Notes: a model not told the origin generated them from the letters alone. Shown: positions 18,279 through 26,582, counted from the stretch's first letter. The stretch: DNA of 34,047 nt from Anaerolineales bacterium (GCA_029210945.1 JARGGH010000029.1:1-34047); one strand, 5' to 3'. Made by a program: numbers and translations.

Positions 18279-19311
18279 CATCCTGGATACGCTCGAGCGT
18301 TGGAACTCAGCAGGAGATGCTATTGCGCTGGCGACGGTGGTGAGCACCTGGGGGTCTTCACCGCGCAAAGCCGGTTCGAAGATGGCCGTACGACCCGACG
18401 GGACGATGGTCGGTTCGGTGAGCGGTGGCTGCGTCGAGGGCGCGGTCACCGAGACTGCGCTGCAGGTCATCCAGGGCGACCCGCCGCGGCTGCTCAAGTT
18501 CGGCGTCAGCGACGAAACTGCCTGGGAGGTCGGTCTGGCCTGCGGTGGTTCGATCGAGGTCTTTGTTCACAAACTGGATCGGGAAATATTCGAACAGGCC
18601 GCCAGGTTGATCCACCAGGAATCAACCGTCGCCTTGTTGACCTGCATTGAGGGTGCTGGAGATCGATCCGGCAGCCAGCTGCTTCTGAACAGCGAAGGAG
18701 ATCCGGTTGCAGGCGATCGTGATTTGCTTGTGGGGCGTGTGATGGATGCCGTGCGAGAGGCACTCGCGAACGGCAGCTCCGTCCGGCTCAATCAGGAGCC
18801 GGGCAGTGATTGTCAGCTCTTCCTCGATGTGATCCCGGCGCCATCTAAACTCGTCATGATCGGAGGGGTGCACATCTCAATCGCGCTGGCGGAGATGGCC
18901 AGGGTGCTGGGCTACAAAACGATCATCGTCGATCCGCGCCGGTCATTCGCCAGCGATGAACGATTTCCCGGCGTCGATCTGCTCATCCAATCCTGGCCGC
19001 AAGATGCCTACGCGCAAATCGCACTGGATAATGAAACTGCGGTCGCGGTTCTCACCCACGATCCAAAAATCGACGATCCGGCCATCCTCGGGGCGCTCGA
19101 TGAGCCGGTTTTCTATCTCGGTGTGCTGGGGAGCCGCAGAACGCACGCCAAACGTGTAGAGCGGTTGAAGCAAGCCGGCTGCAGCCAAGAACAGCTTGTG
19201 CTTCTGCACGCACCGATTGGCCTGGATATTGGCGCCCGATCGCCGGAAGAAATTGCGCTCTCCATCATGGCCGAGATCACCTCCGCCCGTCACGGCAGGA
19301 TCGATCCTTAA
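18271..19311 (+). CDS. XdhC/CoxI-family molybdenum-cofactor maturation protein
   Basis: A 346-residue protein of the family that binds the molybdenum cofactor and supports its sulfuration and insertion into molybdenum hydroxylases such as xanthine dehydrogenase. The N-terminal domain has STWGSSPRKAGSKMAV and SVSGGCVEGAVTE (residues about 25-60) and GLACGGSIEVFV; the C-terminal half is a Rossmann-type XdhC_C domain with IGGVHISIALAEMARVLGYKT, VAVLTHDPKID and YLGVLGSRRTHAKR, ending in PEEIALSIMAEI. The frame is open much further upstream, but the ATG at 18271 with GGGAGAG before it matches the family start. No molybdenum hydroxylase genes are in the window. Confidence 0.9.
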   Translation: MRDILDTLERWNSAGDAIALATVVSTWGSSPRKAGSKMAVRPDGTMVGSVSGGCVEGAVTETALQVIQGDPPRLLKFGVSDETAWEVGLACGGSIEVFVHKLDREIFEQAARLIHQESTVALLTCIEGAGDRSGSQLLLNSEGDPVAGDRDLLVGRVMDAVREALANGSSVRLNQEPGSDCQLFLDVIPAPSKLVMIGGVHISIALAEMARVLGYKTIIVDPRRSFASDERFPGVDLLIQSWPQDAYAQIALDNETAVAVLTHDPKIDDPAILGALDEPVFYLGVLGSRRTHAKRVERLKQAGCSQEQLVLLHAPIGLDIGARSPEEIALSIMAEITSARHGRIDP

Positions 19312-19453
19312 TCCGGAGGGGATCCTTCGCCAGGACCAGACAGGCGATCGAAATCTGCGCGCCCATCCTGCCCGGCATCAAATATCCTTCCTTAGACCCT
19401 ATTTTGTCGTGCCACAACGATGACAATCGACGCTGGTAGTTTTGCGATTCATG

Positions 19454-19480
19454 TCATATACTCACTCAGTGAGTATATGA
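19454..19480. promoter_or_regulatory. Perfect 27-bp palindrome over the padR-like start (operator)
   Basis: Two perfect 13-bp arms (TCATATACTCACT and its reverse complement) flank a central C at 19467. The right arm includes the start codon at 19477-19479 and the likely binding site just before it. Such a site would let a dimeric regulator shut off its own gene and the ABC importer behind it. Confidence 0.75.
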
Positions 19481-20028
19481 AAGAACGACAGCCGTTCACG
19501 AGCCACGTCTCACCCGAATTCCTGCTCCTGGGCCTGCTCTCGATCGCGCCTTCGCACGGGTACGACCTGCACCGGCAGATCGAGCGCGACCTGCGCTTCG
19601 TCTGGAGGCTCAGCCTCAGCCAGGTCTATAACGTGCTCGCTCGCCTGGAAAAACAGGGCATGATCGAAGGCGAGATTCTGGAGCAGCAAGAACGCCCGGA
19701 CCGAAAGCGATTTCGGGTGACGGCGCATGGCGAGCATCACTTACAGAATTAGCTCGAAACGCCGGTCGGTCCCAGCGTGCGCGCCGTGCGGATCGCGTTC
19801 CTCAGCAAGCTCTACCTCGCACTGCGAATCCCGGAGGTCGATGTCCCCACCCTGTTCAAAGACCAACGGGAGGCAATCCTGAATGGGCTTTCCACGATCG
19901 AGAATAGCCATTCAGGTCTGGACCCGTCTCAACGGATACTCCGGCAATCACTGCGCCTGCGGATAATGCAGTTGAGATCGCTGCTCACCTGGCTGACGGA
20001 ATGCCAGGATGCGAATATCTTCGAATGA
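19477..20028 (+). pseudogene. PadR-family regulator interrupted by an in-frame amber codon
   Basis: A reading frame of 184 codons encodes a PadR-type winged-helix regulator: VSPEFLLLGLLSIAPSHGYDLHRQI, then LSLSQVYNVLARLEKQGMIEGE and the wing RKRFRVTAHG. At 19750-19752 TAG interrupts it; reading continues in frame with LETPVGPSVRAVRIAFLSKLYLALR, the typical PadR C-terminal dimerisation helices. The family usually has Trp at this point (xxWLxxP), so a TGG to TAG change is likely. The truncated 91-residue product would keep the DNA-binding part and lose the dimerisation part. The ATG at 19477 sits inside the palindrome. The importer gene follows 13 bp later. A sequencing error or suppression cannot be excluded. 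Confidence 0.8.
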
Positions 20029-20041
20029 CCGGGAGGCCTTC

Positions 20042-21199
20042 ATGAACTACACACGCTACCTGATCCACACGATTATTGTAGCCATGCTGGTTGTCGGCTG
20101 CGCCGGCCCGGCGGCACCGGAACCCGCCGTGACCGACACCGCCATCGAGGTGCCGGCGGAGGCGTCCGTGCAGCCACCGCCAACCGCGACCGCCGCTCCG
20201 GAACAGTTCACCGTGGTGGACGCCCTCGGACGGGAGAGCACATTTGACCGACTCCCGCAGCGCATCGCGATCGCCGGCAGAGCCACAGCGCTAATCGCCC
20301 ATACCGTCTACATGTTCCCGGAGGCGATCGAGCGCGTCGCGGCACTCGAGGACCGCACCCAGCGTGATCTATCTTTCTACCAGATTGTCGACCCGCGTCT
20401 GGACGAGAAGATGCTGCTCGAACGCAACGCAGGAGCCGAGCAGATCCTCCCCGCAGATCCGGATGTCGTGCTCATGAAGAGCTACCTGGCAGAATCGCTC
20501 GGTGAACCGCTCGAACAATTGGGCATCCCTGTGATTTATCTCGACCTGGAGACCCCCGCCCAGTTCCAGCGTGATGTGCGCGTGATCGGTGACTTATTCG
20601 GCAATCCGGAGCGAGCGGAAGAAATCTTGCGATTCTACGCGGAGCGCGCCGGGCAGATCGATGAATTGATCGACCCGCTCCCCGTAGAGCAGCGCCCGAC
20701 CGTGCTGCTTCTGCAGTACAGTGACCGTGGCGGCGAGGTGGCCTTCAACGTGCCCTCCGCGGGCTGGCTGCAGACCGGCCTCGTGGAGCAGGCCGGCGGC
20801 GTGCCGGTCTGGTTAGAAGCGGCCGAGAGCGGCGGCTGGACGATCGTCGGGTTCGAGCAGATCGCCGCATGGGATCCGCAGATCGTGATCGTGGTCTACT
20901 ATCCTGATGACCCGGCGCCGGTTGTGGAATCGTTAGAGGCAGATGCCAACTGGCAAGCCCTCCAGGCCGCGCAAAACGGCGAGATCCACCCCTTCCCTGG
21001 TGATTTCTTGAGTTGGGATCAACCGGATCCACGCTGGATCCTCGGACTTCATTGGCTGGCGAAGACGCTCCATCCAGAACAGACCGCTGGTCTCAATCTG
21101 GAAGAGGAGGTCCGTAGCTTCTACATGCAGATCTACCATCTCGATCCCGCCACGATCGAGGCGGAGGTGTTCCAGCGGCTGCCATCCATCGTGAATTGA
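20042..21199 (+). CDS. ABC importer substrate-binding lipoprotein (iron-siderophore/cobalamin type)
   Basis: A 385-residue exported protein of the periplasmic binding protein class III (PeripBP_2/FepB-BtuF) fold. A hydrophobic signal ends in the lipobox VVGC (Cys about residue 20), followed by a Pro/Thr/Ala-rich tether, then FTVVDALGRESTFDRLPQRIAI, the standard beginning of these proteins (typically V-D-x-x-G-R-x-V-x-x-P-x-R-I). GGGAGG is five bases ahead of the ATG. It is followed 17 bp on by the FecCD-like permease. Ligand is likely a metal chelate, haem or corrinoid; nothing in the sequence decides which. Aromatic residues are frequent in the second lobe. Confidence 0.88.
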   Translation: MNYTRYLIHTIIVAMLVVGCAGPAAPEPAVTDTAIEVPAEASVQPPPTATAAPEQFTVVDALGRESTFDRLPQRIAIAGRATALIAHTVYMFPEAIERVAALEDRTQRDLSFYQIVDPRLDEKMLLERNAGAEQILPADPDVVLMKSYLAESLGEPLEQLGIPVIYLDLETPAQFQRDVRVIGDLFGNPERAEEILRFYAERAGQIDELIDPLPVEQRPTVLLLQYSDRGGEVAFNVPSAGWLQTGLVEQAGGVPVWLEAAESGGWTIVGFEQIAAWDPQIVIVVYYPDDPAPVVESLEADANWQALQAAQNGEIHPFPGDFLSWDQPDPRWILGLHWLAKTLHPEQTAGLNLEEEVRSFYMQIYHLDPATIEAEVFQRLPSIVN

Positions 21200-21216
21200 G
21201 AGGCAATTTGCAGTTG

Positions 21217-22206
21217 ATGCGCACACACCCCCGCCGGGTTTTCGCTGTCATCATCATCGCGTTGGTCTTGCTCACCGCGCTCTCGCTCTTTATCGGCCGC
21301 TACCCTGCGCCGTACTGGATGCCGGTCTCCCGGCTGGTCGAAGATCCATTGGCGCAACGCCTGGTCCTGGTACTGCGTTTGCCGCGCATCCTGCTGGCGA
21401 TCTTGCTCGGCGCTTCGCTGGCCTCCGCCGGCGCGGTGATGCAGATGCTCTTTCGAAACCCGCTCGTCGAACCGGGATTCCTGGGCGTCTCGCAGGGCGC
21501 GGCGTTCGGCGCGGCGCTCAGCATCTTGCTGATTGGTCAAAGCGCTATCCCGATGCATCTCATGGCGATCGGGTTTGCTCTGGCCGGATTGGTCGGTTCC
21601 TACTTGCTGGCCAGGCGCCTGCGCTTCGGCGGCTGGGTGCTTCGATTGGTGCTTGCCGGGATTGCAGTCTCGGCGCTTTTTTCGGCGGGAACCGGCATCC
21701 TGAAATATCTGGCGGATCCATTTACCGAGCTTCCCGAAATCACGTTCTGGCTTCTGGGTGGTCTATGGTCAGCCACCTGGCAGGATGTGCTGAATGTGCT
21801 CCCATTTGTCATCCCGGGGCTGCTGCTTATGTACCTGCTGCGCTGGCGGCTGAATCTGCTCTCGCTCGACGACGAGACAGCATGGTCGTTAGGCGCCGTG
21901 CCAGAACAGGAGCGCTGGTGGATGCTGCTAGGGGCGGTCGTCGCCACCGCGGCGCTGACCGCCATCGCCGGCATCGTCGGTTGGGTCGGGCTGATCGTCC
22001 CACACCTGGCCCGGCGACTTTTCGGCGCCGATGCACAGCTCCATCTCCCCGGCGCGATGCTGATCGGAGCGGCTTTCACGCTTCTGTGCGACGATATCGC
22101 CCGGACGCTCACGGCTGGGGAGATCCCGCTCGGCATCCTGACCTCGCTGCTGGGGGCCGGGATCTTCATGCTGATCATGACAACCTTCCGGGTGCAATTG
22201 AAATGA
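21217..22206 (+). CDS. ABC importer permease (FecCD/BtuC family)
   Basis: A 329-residue membrane protein with about nine to ten helices. Diagnostic segments are LRLPRILLAILLGASLASAGAVMQMLFRNPLVEPGFLGVSQGAAFGAA and, near the end, GWVGLIVPHLARRLFGAD with DDIARTLTAGEIPLGILTSLLGAGIF, all typical of the BtuC/FecCD permeases. The ATG at 21217 is preferred; TTG codons at 21196, 21208 and 21214 are possible alternatives. The stop overlaps the ATPase start (ATGA). Confidence 0.9.
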   Translation: MRTHPRRVFAVIIIALVLLTALSLFIGRYPAPYWMPVSRLVEDPLAQRLVLVLRLPRILLAILLGASLASAGAVMQMLFRNPLVEPGFLGVSQGAAFGAALSILLIGQSAIPMHLMAIGFALAGLVGSYLLARRLRFGGWVLRLVLAGIAVSALFSAGTGILKYLADPFTELPEITFWLLGGLWSATWQDVLNVLPFVIPGLLLMYLLRWRLNLLSLDDETAWSLGAVPEQERWWMLLGAVVATAALTAIAGIVGWVGLIVPHLARRLFGADAQLHLPGAMLIGAAFTLLCDDIARTLTAGEIPLGILTSLLGAGIFMLIMTTFRVQLK

Positions 22207-23000
22207 TGAATAGTGAATCTGCAATCACGCTTTCCGAGGTTTCATTTCGCTACGGTCCCGAACACCGCTGGGTGCTCGATTCTCTTACGGCCTCCATCGA
22301 ACACGGCAGCGTCACCGCGATTCTGGGTCCAAACGGGGTCGGGAAAACCACGCTGCTCTACCTGATGCTGGGCGTCCTCAAGCCGCAGACCGGCGAGATC
22401 CGGCTCGACGGCAGGCGCATCGACGACTTCCCCCGCCGGGAGATCAGCCGGATGATCGGACTTGTGCCGCAGCTGGAAACGATCCCGTTCCCCTACCGCG
22501 TCCTCGAATACACCGCCATGGGACGCGCCCCGCATCTCGGGCTGCTCGTCGCGCCGCAAGCGCGTGATTATGAGCTGGTGATGGAAATCCTCGAGATGCT
22601 GAGGATTGAGGGCCTTGCCGATCGCGATGTTCAGGCGCTCAGCGGTGGCGAAGCGCAGCTCATCCGCATCGCACGCGCCCTCGCCCAGGAGCCACAAATT
22701 CTGCTGCTGGACGAACCAACCGCCCATCTCGATCTGGCCAATAAGGAGCATATGCTTGAAGTGTTGTCCGGGTTAGGGAAAGAGGAAATGACCGTGCTCT
22801 TCACCACGCACGATCCGGATGTCGCCTTTTCGATCGCCAGCCACGCCGTCCTGATGCGCGGTGGTCAGGCGATTGCCAGCGGAGACGTCGTTTCAGTGCT
22901 TACCGGCGAGAATTTGACCGAAGCCTACCGCCTGCCGATCACGGTCCGGGAAATCGACGGGCATAAAGTCATTCTGCGTAATGCAAAGGGCTGTTTATGA
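22203..23000 (+). CDS. ABC importer ATPase (FecE/BtuD family)
   Basis: A 265-residue ATP-binding subunit that drives the adjacent permease. It has Walker A GPNGVGKTT (about residues 44-52), Q-loop VPQLETIPF, the metal-chelate-type segment VLEYTAMGRAPHLG, signature LSGGEAQLIRIARALAQEP, Walker B ILLLDEPTAHLD and switch TTHD. Start ATG 22203 overlaps the permease stop by four bases; an ATG immediately after is also possible. The frame is open far upstream but that part is a shadow of the permease. Confidence 0.93.
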   Translation: MMNSESAITLSEVSFRYGPEHRWVLDSLTASIEHGSVTAILGPNGVGKTTLLYLMLGVLKPQTGEIRLDGRRIDDFPRREISRMIGLVPQLETIPFPYRVLEYTAMGRAPHLGLLVAPQARDYELVMEILEMLRIEGLADRDVQALSGGEAQLIRIARALAQEPQILLLDEPTAHLDLANKEHMLEVLSGLGKEEMTVLFTTHDPDVAFSIASHAVLMRGGQAIASGDVVSVLTGENLTEAYRLPITVREIDGHKVILRNAKGCL

Positions 23001-23560
23001 CATCCAACCAGACGCTTATCATCACCGGCGAGTCCGGATCGGGCAAAACACAATTCTGTGCCGGAGTGGTCAACGCCCTGCGCAAGGGGGATCTGCAGCG
23101 GATCGATATCCGCGGCGTTCTCTCACCTGGTCTCAACCGCAACGGGAAGAAAGTGGGCATCCAGGCGGTAAACGTCGTGACCTATGAGCATAAAAATCTT
23201 GCGGAACCCAACCGGGGCGATGCGGGTCCGGCGAGCACGAAGAAATGGAGCTTCGACCCAAAGGTGATCGATTGGTGCAACACGGTCCTGGAGCGTGCGA
23301 CCCCGTGCGACGTGCTTGTGCTGGACGAAATCGGACCGCTTGAGTTTGAGCGGGGCGAGGGATTCACCGCCGGCCTGGCAGCTGTCGACCGCGGCAGCTT
23401 CAGGCTGGCGCTGGTCGTCGTTCGCCCCCATCTCATCGCACATGCCCTCGAGCGCTGGCCCGGAGCGGAAGTGTTGAATGTGCAGGGCCTTGAAGACCAT
23501 CGGTCAGCAATCGAGGAAATTGCCGGCCGGCTCAGCCCAGACTCGCCTTCGTCAAATTGA
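22997..23560 (+). CDS. THEP1-like nucleoside-triphosphatase
   Basis: A 187-residue P-loop protein resembling the THEP1/NTPase_1 family, which hydrolyses NTPs in vitro but has no firm biological role. It opens with IITGESGSGKTQFC (Walker A), has GVLSPGLNRNGKKVGIQAVNV where the family has its G-x-x-T/S-P segment, and the Walker B-like VLVLDEIGPLEF, which is the family's most recognisable signature. It overlaps the ATPase stop by four bases (ATGA), so it is translationally coupled to the importer, suggesting a part in handling or processing the imported ligand. No corrinoid or siderophore enzyme signature is visible. A closely related possibility is a bifunctional kinase of the same fold. Confidence 0.75.
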   Translation: MTSNQTLIITGESGSGKTQFCAGVVNALRKGDLQRIDIRGVLSPGLNRNGKKVGIQAVNVVTYEHKNLAEPNRGDAGPASTKKWSFDPKVIDWCNTVLERATPCDVLVLDEIGPLEFERGEGFTAGLAAVDRGSFRLALVVVRPHLIAHALERWPGAEVLNVQGLEDHRSAIEEIAGRLSPDSPSSN

Positions 23561-23659
23561 CGTCGACCTGCAGGCTGGCCATATACCCCACGCCACTGCT
23601 CCCGGATTTCCCGATCCTCAATCCCCTCCCAACCATGCCGTTTCACAGAATCAAAGAAG

Positions 23660-23679
23660 GGGCACAATCAATCGTGCCC
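23660..23679. terminator. Hairpin between convergent genes (possible terminator)
   Basis: Arms GGGCAC (23660-23665) and GTGCCC (23674-23679) around an eight-base loop. On the minus strand it is followed by CTTCTTTGATTC, and on the plus strand a T-run begins 15 bases later. It lies between the convergent THEP1-like and carD genes and could stop transcription from either side, more plausibly carD. Confidence 0.5.
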
Positions 23680-23711
23680 TCTATCCAATCGTCGTTTTTC
23701 TTAGGCAGTGT

Positions 23712-24266
23712 TCATTTCTTTTTTCCAAGGGGGTCAAGGGCAGCTTTCCCTTCGCCCGTCTCTCTCTTGCGGCCCATGCGCAAGAATTTCCGCAGTCTCG
23801 ATTCGGCCTTTTCCTCGGGAATGCCCTCCACCCGGGACCATTCAGCGATAAGACTCTGTCGAAACTCTCGATACGCCCGGCGTTCGGTCGAGTTCAACGA
23901 CTTTCTCCGACGGCGTCCTGCCAGGTCACGCAGCAGCTCCGCGACACGCGTCAGGCGTCCCGACTCGCGCACTTCCCTGATGCGGCTCCTGCGTGTGCGG
24001 TAGTGGTCCGCCATCGTTTCAGGCGCTTCAGCAAGGATCTTCAGGCTCTCCTCAAGCGATTCCTCCGAGACGACCGGACGCGCTGCGCTTTCATCGGCTT
24101 CCTCGATCGGGATCCAGAATGTGCTGTCGTCTGTGTCGACCCGGTAGAAGGTCTGCGCCTCCCCGCCCAGCGTCTTTTCTTCCAGGCCGGTGATCTGGCC
24201 CACACCGTGATAGGGATGCTTGATCCAATCGCCCTCTTTGAATACTTGCTGCTCTCTTGTTGCCAT
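23712..24266 (-). CDS. CarD-family RNA polymerase-binding regulator
   Basis: A 184-residue protein of the CarD/CdnL/TRCF family. The N-terminal domain (about residues 7-65: VFKEGDWIKHPYHGVGQITGLEEKT, then FYRVDTDDSTFWIPIEEAD) is the Tudor-like module that binds the RNA polymerase beta subunit; the rest is a basic helical region (RRSRIREVRESGRLTRVAELLRDL) that contacts promoter DNA and stabilises open complexes. The ATG at 24266, with GAGGAG about nine bases upstream, is preferred to an upstream start that would add 26 unrelated residues. The C-terminus is unusually basic (GRRRRKS and the closing lysines). Global regulator of housekeeping transcription, by analogy with mycobacteria and Thermus. 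Confidence 0.9.
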   Translation of the reverse strand: MATREQQVFKEGDWIKHPYHGVGQITGLEEKTLGGEAQTFYRVDTDDSTFWIPIEEADESAARPVVSEESLEESLKILAEAPETMADHYRTRRSRIREVRESGRLTRVAELLRDLAGRRRRKSLNSTERRAYREFRQSLIAEWSRVEGIPEEKAESRLRKFLRMGRKRETGEGKAALDPLGKKK

Positions 24267-24510
24267 CAAACGCTTCTCCTCTACAACCACCTTCAAGCCT
24301 ATCCTGTCTGTGGCGCTCCACCGTGGCAATCGCATCCTGACCAACCTAGCCTGCTTCCACGGTCAGTGACCAGAACTGACCGCTGGCCAATCGTCAGATC
24401 GATTTGACTGCCCCTACCCGGTGTACACGATCGGAAAGTCGCCTCAGCACGCCTGGATTCTGCCAGATACACCTAGCGAATTTCTCTCTGGACCGCGGTG
24501 AGTAATCCAG

Positions 24511-24556
24511 AAAAATAATGCTCCCCGTTTGCGCCGCTGGGCGCGTTCCGGGGAGC
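24511..24556 (-). terminator. Rho-independent terminator of the homocysteine methyltransferase gene
   Basis: On the minus strand a two-part stem (GCTCCCC/GGGGAGC outside, GCGCC/GGCGC inside) is followed by ATTATTTTT. It begins 32 bp beyond the stop codon of the gene at 24588. Confidence 0.8.
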
Positions 24557-24587
24557 GAATGGAAAACTTATGCTCTGTTGTGTGGGT

Positions 24588-25475
24588 TTAGCGATCGAGG
24601 GCGCGGTTCATCGCCGCCAGGTGTGCCGGTGTGCTCCCGCAGCACCCGCCGATCAGCTTTGCACCCAGCTCAAACACCTTCTGGGCGTAGCCAGCCATAA
24701 TCTCAGGAGTCGCATCATAAATCACGAGGTCGCCTTCGACGTGGGGGATGCCTGCGTTCGCCTTGGCCACCAGAGGTCTATCCGGCTTCAGGTCAGCCAT
24801 TTTCCCGATCACCGTCTCGATCTCCTGGGTGCCGTTGCCGCAATTTGCGCCGAGCGCCGCCAGGTCGAGGGCCGACATCTCTTGCAGAGCCTGCTCCGGC
24901 GTGACCCCCATCATCGTGCGGCCGTGTGTATCAAACGTCATCGTCGCCACAATCGGTACTTCATTGGTGACAGCCCGGGCTCCTTCCACCGCCGCGCGGA
25001 CCTCGCCGAGGTCCGACATCGTCTCGATCCACAGCACGTCCACACCGCCCTCAACCAGGCCATCCACCTGGCGGCGGAACGAGGCGACCGCCTCATCGTA
25101 GGCCATCTCGCCATAAGGTTCGAGGATGCCTCCGCTCGGACCGAGCGACCCGGCGACGACAATCGCATGATCTGCTTGCTCGGCTGCATGGCCGGCTAGC
25201 TCCGCGCCGGCGCGGTTCAATTCCTCTGTACGCCCGTCGAGTTTATGCATCTCGAGCCGCAGCGGCGTTCCGCCGAACGTGTTTGTCAGGATCAACTGTG
25301 ATCCAACGTCGATATAAGCCTGGTGCACGGCGCGCACCTTCTCCGGCGCTTCGACATTCCACAGCTCGGGTGCGCCGCCGTGTTCTAGCCCGCTCTGGAA
25401 CAGCATCGTGCCCATGGCGCCATCGAGCAGGATCGGACCTTCCTGAGTCAGTAGATCTAGAAACGGAATGCGCAT
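24588..25475 (-). CDS. Homocysteine S-methyltransferase-family protein
   Basis: A 295-residue TIM-barrel enzyme of the zinc-dependent methyltransferase family, covering what is the N-terminal domain of MetH and the stand-alone MmuM and BHMT enzymes. It opens with GPILLDGAMGTML, has the barrel segment ILTNTFGG and VAGSLGPSGG, and the zinc cysteines in ALGANCGNG (one) and IGGCCGSTPAH (two), near residues 200 and 275. The methyl donor may be S-methylmethionine, betaine or a methylated cobalamin protein in trans; the sequence does not decide. The ATG at 25475 is preferred to an upstream in-frame start. It is divergent from the SHOCT gene and ends in a clear terminator. Confidence 0.88.
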   Translation of the reverse strand: MRIPFLDLLTQEGPILLDGAMGTMLFQSGLEHGGAPELWNVEAPEKVRAVHQAYIDVGSQLILTNTFGGTPLRLEMHKLDGRTEELNRAGAELAGHAAEQADHAIVVAGSLGPSGGILEPYGEMAYDEAVASFRRQVDGLVEGGVDVLWIETMSDLGEVRAAVEGARAVTNEVPIVATMTFDTHGRTMMGVTPEQALQEMSALDLAALGANCGNGTQEIETVIGKMADLKPDRPLVAKANAGIPHVEGDLVIYDATPEIMAGYAQKVFELGAKLIGGCCGSTPAHLAAMNRALDR

Positions 25476-25580
25476 TTCAGTACCATCCTCTCGTGCATCA
25501 ACAGCTTGCACCTCAGCGTGAATCCTACGCCATTCCCGCTCCCCGTCAACCCCATCTCTCGTGCCTGGTCGGGGCTGCTA

Positions 25581-25586
25581 TATAAT
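25581..25586 (+). promoter_or_regulatory. Possible -10 element ahead of the SHOCT gene
   Basis: A perfect TATAAT hexamer lies 46 bp upstream of the SHOCT gene start. I see no good -35 at normal spacing, so this is only a candidate. Confidence 0.35.
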
Positions 25587-25631
25587 CAACAGAGAGAAGG
25601 CCTCGCCAACAGAATGCCAGGAGGAGACACG

Positions 25632-25886
25632 ATGTGGTTTGGACAAATGGGTAACGTCGGGTGGGGCGGGATGCTGCTGGGTGGGCTGGTTATGCTCGTC
25701 TTCTGGGGCGGCTTGATCGCCATCACCGTGCTCGCCGTCCGCGCCGTGTGGAATGCCGGTTCGGACAAAGATAGATCGCCTTCAATCGCCGGCGATCGAC
25801 CTCTGGAGATCGCCAGGCAAAGATACGCGCGCGGTGAAATCTCACGCGAGGAATTTCTCGAGATCAAGAAAGATCTTGAAGCGTGA
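25632..25886 (+). CDS. Small membrane protein with C-terminal SHOCT domain
   Basis: An 84-residue protein: a glycine- and tryptophan-rich N-terminus (WFGQMGNVGWGGM), a single membrane helix (LLGGLVMLVFWGGLIAITVLAVRAV), and a C-terminal SHOCT module (PLEIARQRYARGEISREEFLEIKKDL), a short helical motif thought to mediate oligomerisation. GGAGGAG lies just upstream of the ATG. SHOCT membrane proteins of this size commonly sit near copper-handling or respiratory genes; here a cytochrome c gene follows 57 bp on. Function is unknown. Confidence 0.85.
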   Translation: MWFGQMGNVGWGGMLLGGLVMLVFWGGLIAITVLAVRAVWNAGSDKDRSPSIAGDRPLEIARQRYARGEISREEFLEIKKDLEA

Positions 25887-25906
25887 TCCGAATGACCACA
25901 CACGGG

Positions 25907-25932
25907 AAGGCTTTCAAAGCCTTTGGATTTTT
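25907..25932 (+). terminator. Weak hairpin with T-run between SHOCT and cytochrome genes
   Basis: The 17-bp palindrome AAGGCTTTCAAAGCCTT (25907-25923) is followed by TTGGATTTTT. A stem of six pairs with a small loop is possible; it could be a leaky terminator that lowers expression of the cytochrome gene. Confidence 0.4.
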
Positions 25933-25943
25933 AGAGTGATGCC

Positions 25944-26489
25944 ATGAACCAGACGACGAAGATTGTGCTGATCCTCGCCATCCTGATCGCCGCCGGGGCG
26001 ATGCTCGTCCTGGGCAGCCTCCTCATCGCGGGTTGGTTCCTGGTCCCGACCCGATCAACAGGGATATCTTTTCAAGAAGGGTTCGCGATCCAAACCAACG
26101 ACTATGCCTCCAACGGCGAGCGCATTTACTTCACAGGCGCGAGCGAGAGTGGGCCTCCTATTCGTGCTCAGATGGAAGGTATGCGGCGCATGCCCGGCGG
26201 GAGATCCGGCTGCGCATCATGCCACGGCGCAGATGCCCGCGGAGCGAGAGTGAGCATGATGATGTCGACCGTCACGGCACCCGACATCCGCTGGGAACAC
26301 CTGACCGAAGAAGAACACGATGGAGAGCATGGAGAGGATCATCCTGCGTACACTGCTGAGACGTTCAAACGCGCCGTGACGGAAGGGCTCAACCCGTCGG
26401 GCGAGGAATTACACTGGATCATGCCGCGCTGGGAGATGAGCGACAGCCAGATCGATGACCTCATCAGCTACCTGCAGTCGATCGAATAG
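25944..26489 (+). CDS. Membrane-anchored c-type cytochrome
   Basis: A 181-residue protein with an N-terminal membrane anchor (IVLILAILIAAGAMLVLGSLLIAGWFLV) and a single haem c site CASCH (about residue 92). The likely distal ligand is the methionine of HWIMPRWEMSDSQ near residue 160, followed by the terminal helix IDDLISYLQSIE, as in class I cytochromes. A His/Glu/Asp-rich stretch (EEEHDGEHGEDHPAY) between them could bind a metal. The heme faces outside the membrane. No oxidase or reductase is adjacent in the window, so its redox partner is unknown. Confidence 0.9.
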   Translation: MNQTTKIVLILAILIAAGAMLVLGSLLIAGWFLVPTRSTGISFQEGFAIQTNDYASNGERIYFTGASESGPPIRAQMEGMRRMPGGRSGCASCHGADARGARVSMMMSTVTAPDIRWEHLTEEEHDGEHGEDHPAYTAETFKRAVTEGLNPSGEELHWIMPRWEMSDSQIDDLISYLQSIE

Positions 26490-26582
26490 CCAGGATTTAT
26501 GCAGATCCAACGGACGTACGATCAAAATCCGGGCAACTGTTCGCAGGGCTCCTTGGGAGTCTGTCCTACGCGCATAGGCTCA

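Noticed and set aside
19312..19453. Cobalamin or other riboswitch ahead of the importer operon
   Set aside because: No B12-box-like or other known riboswitch core could be recognised in this short gap.
23562..23580. A 14-base match to a common cloning polylinker (GTCGACCTGCAGGC)
   Set aside because: The similarity stops at 14 bases and both sides are ordinary chromosomal sequence, so vector contamination is not supported.
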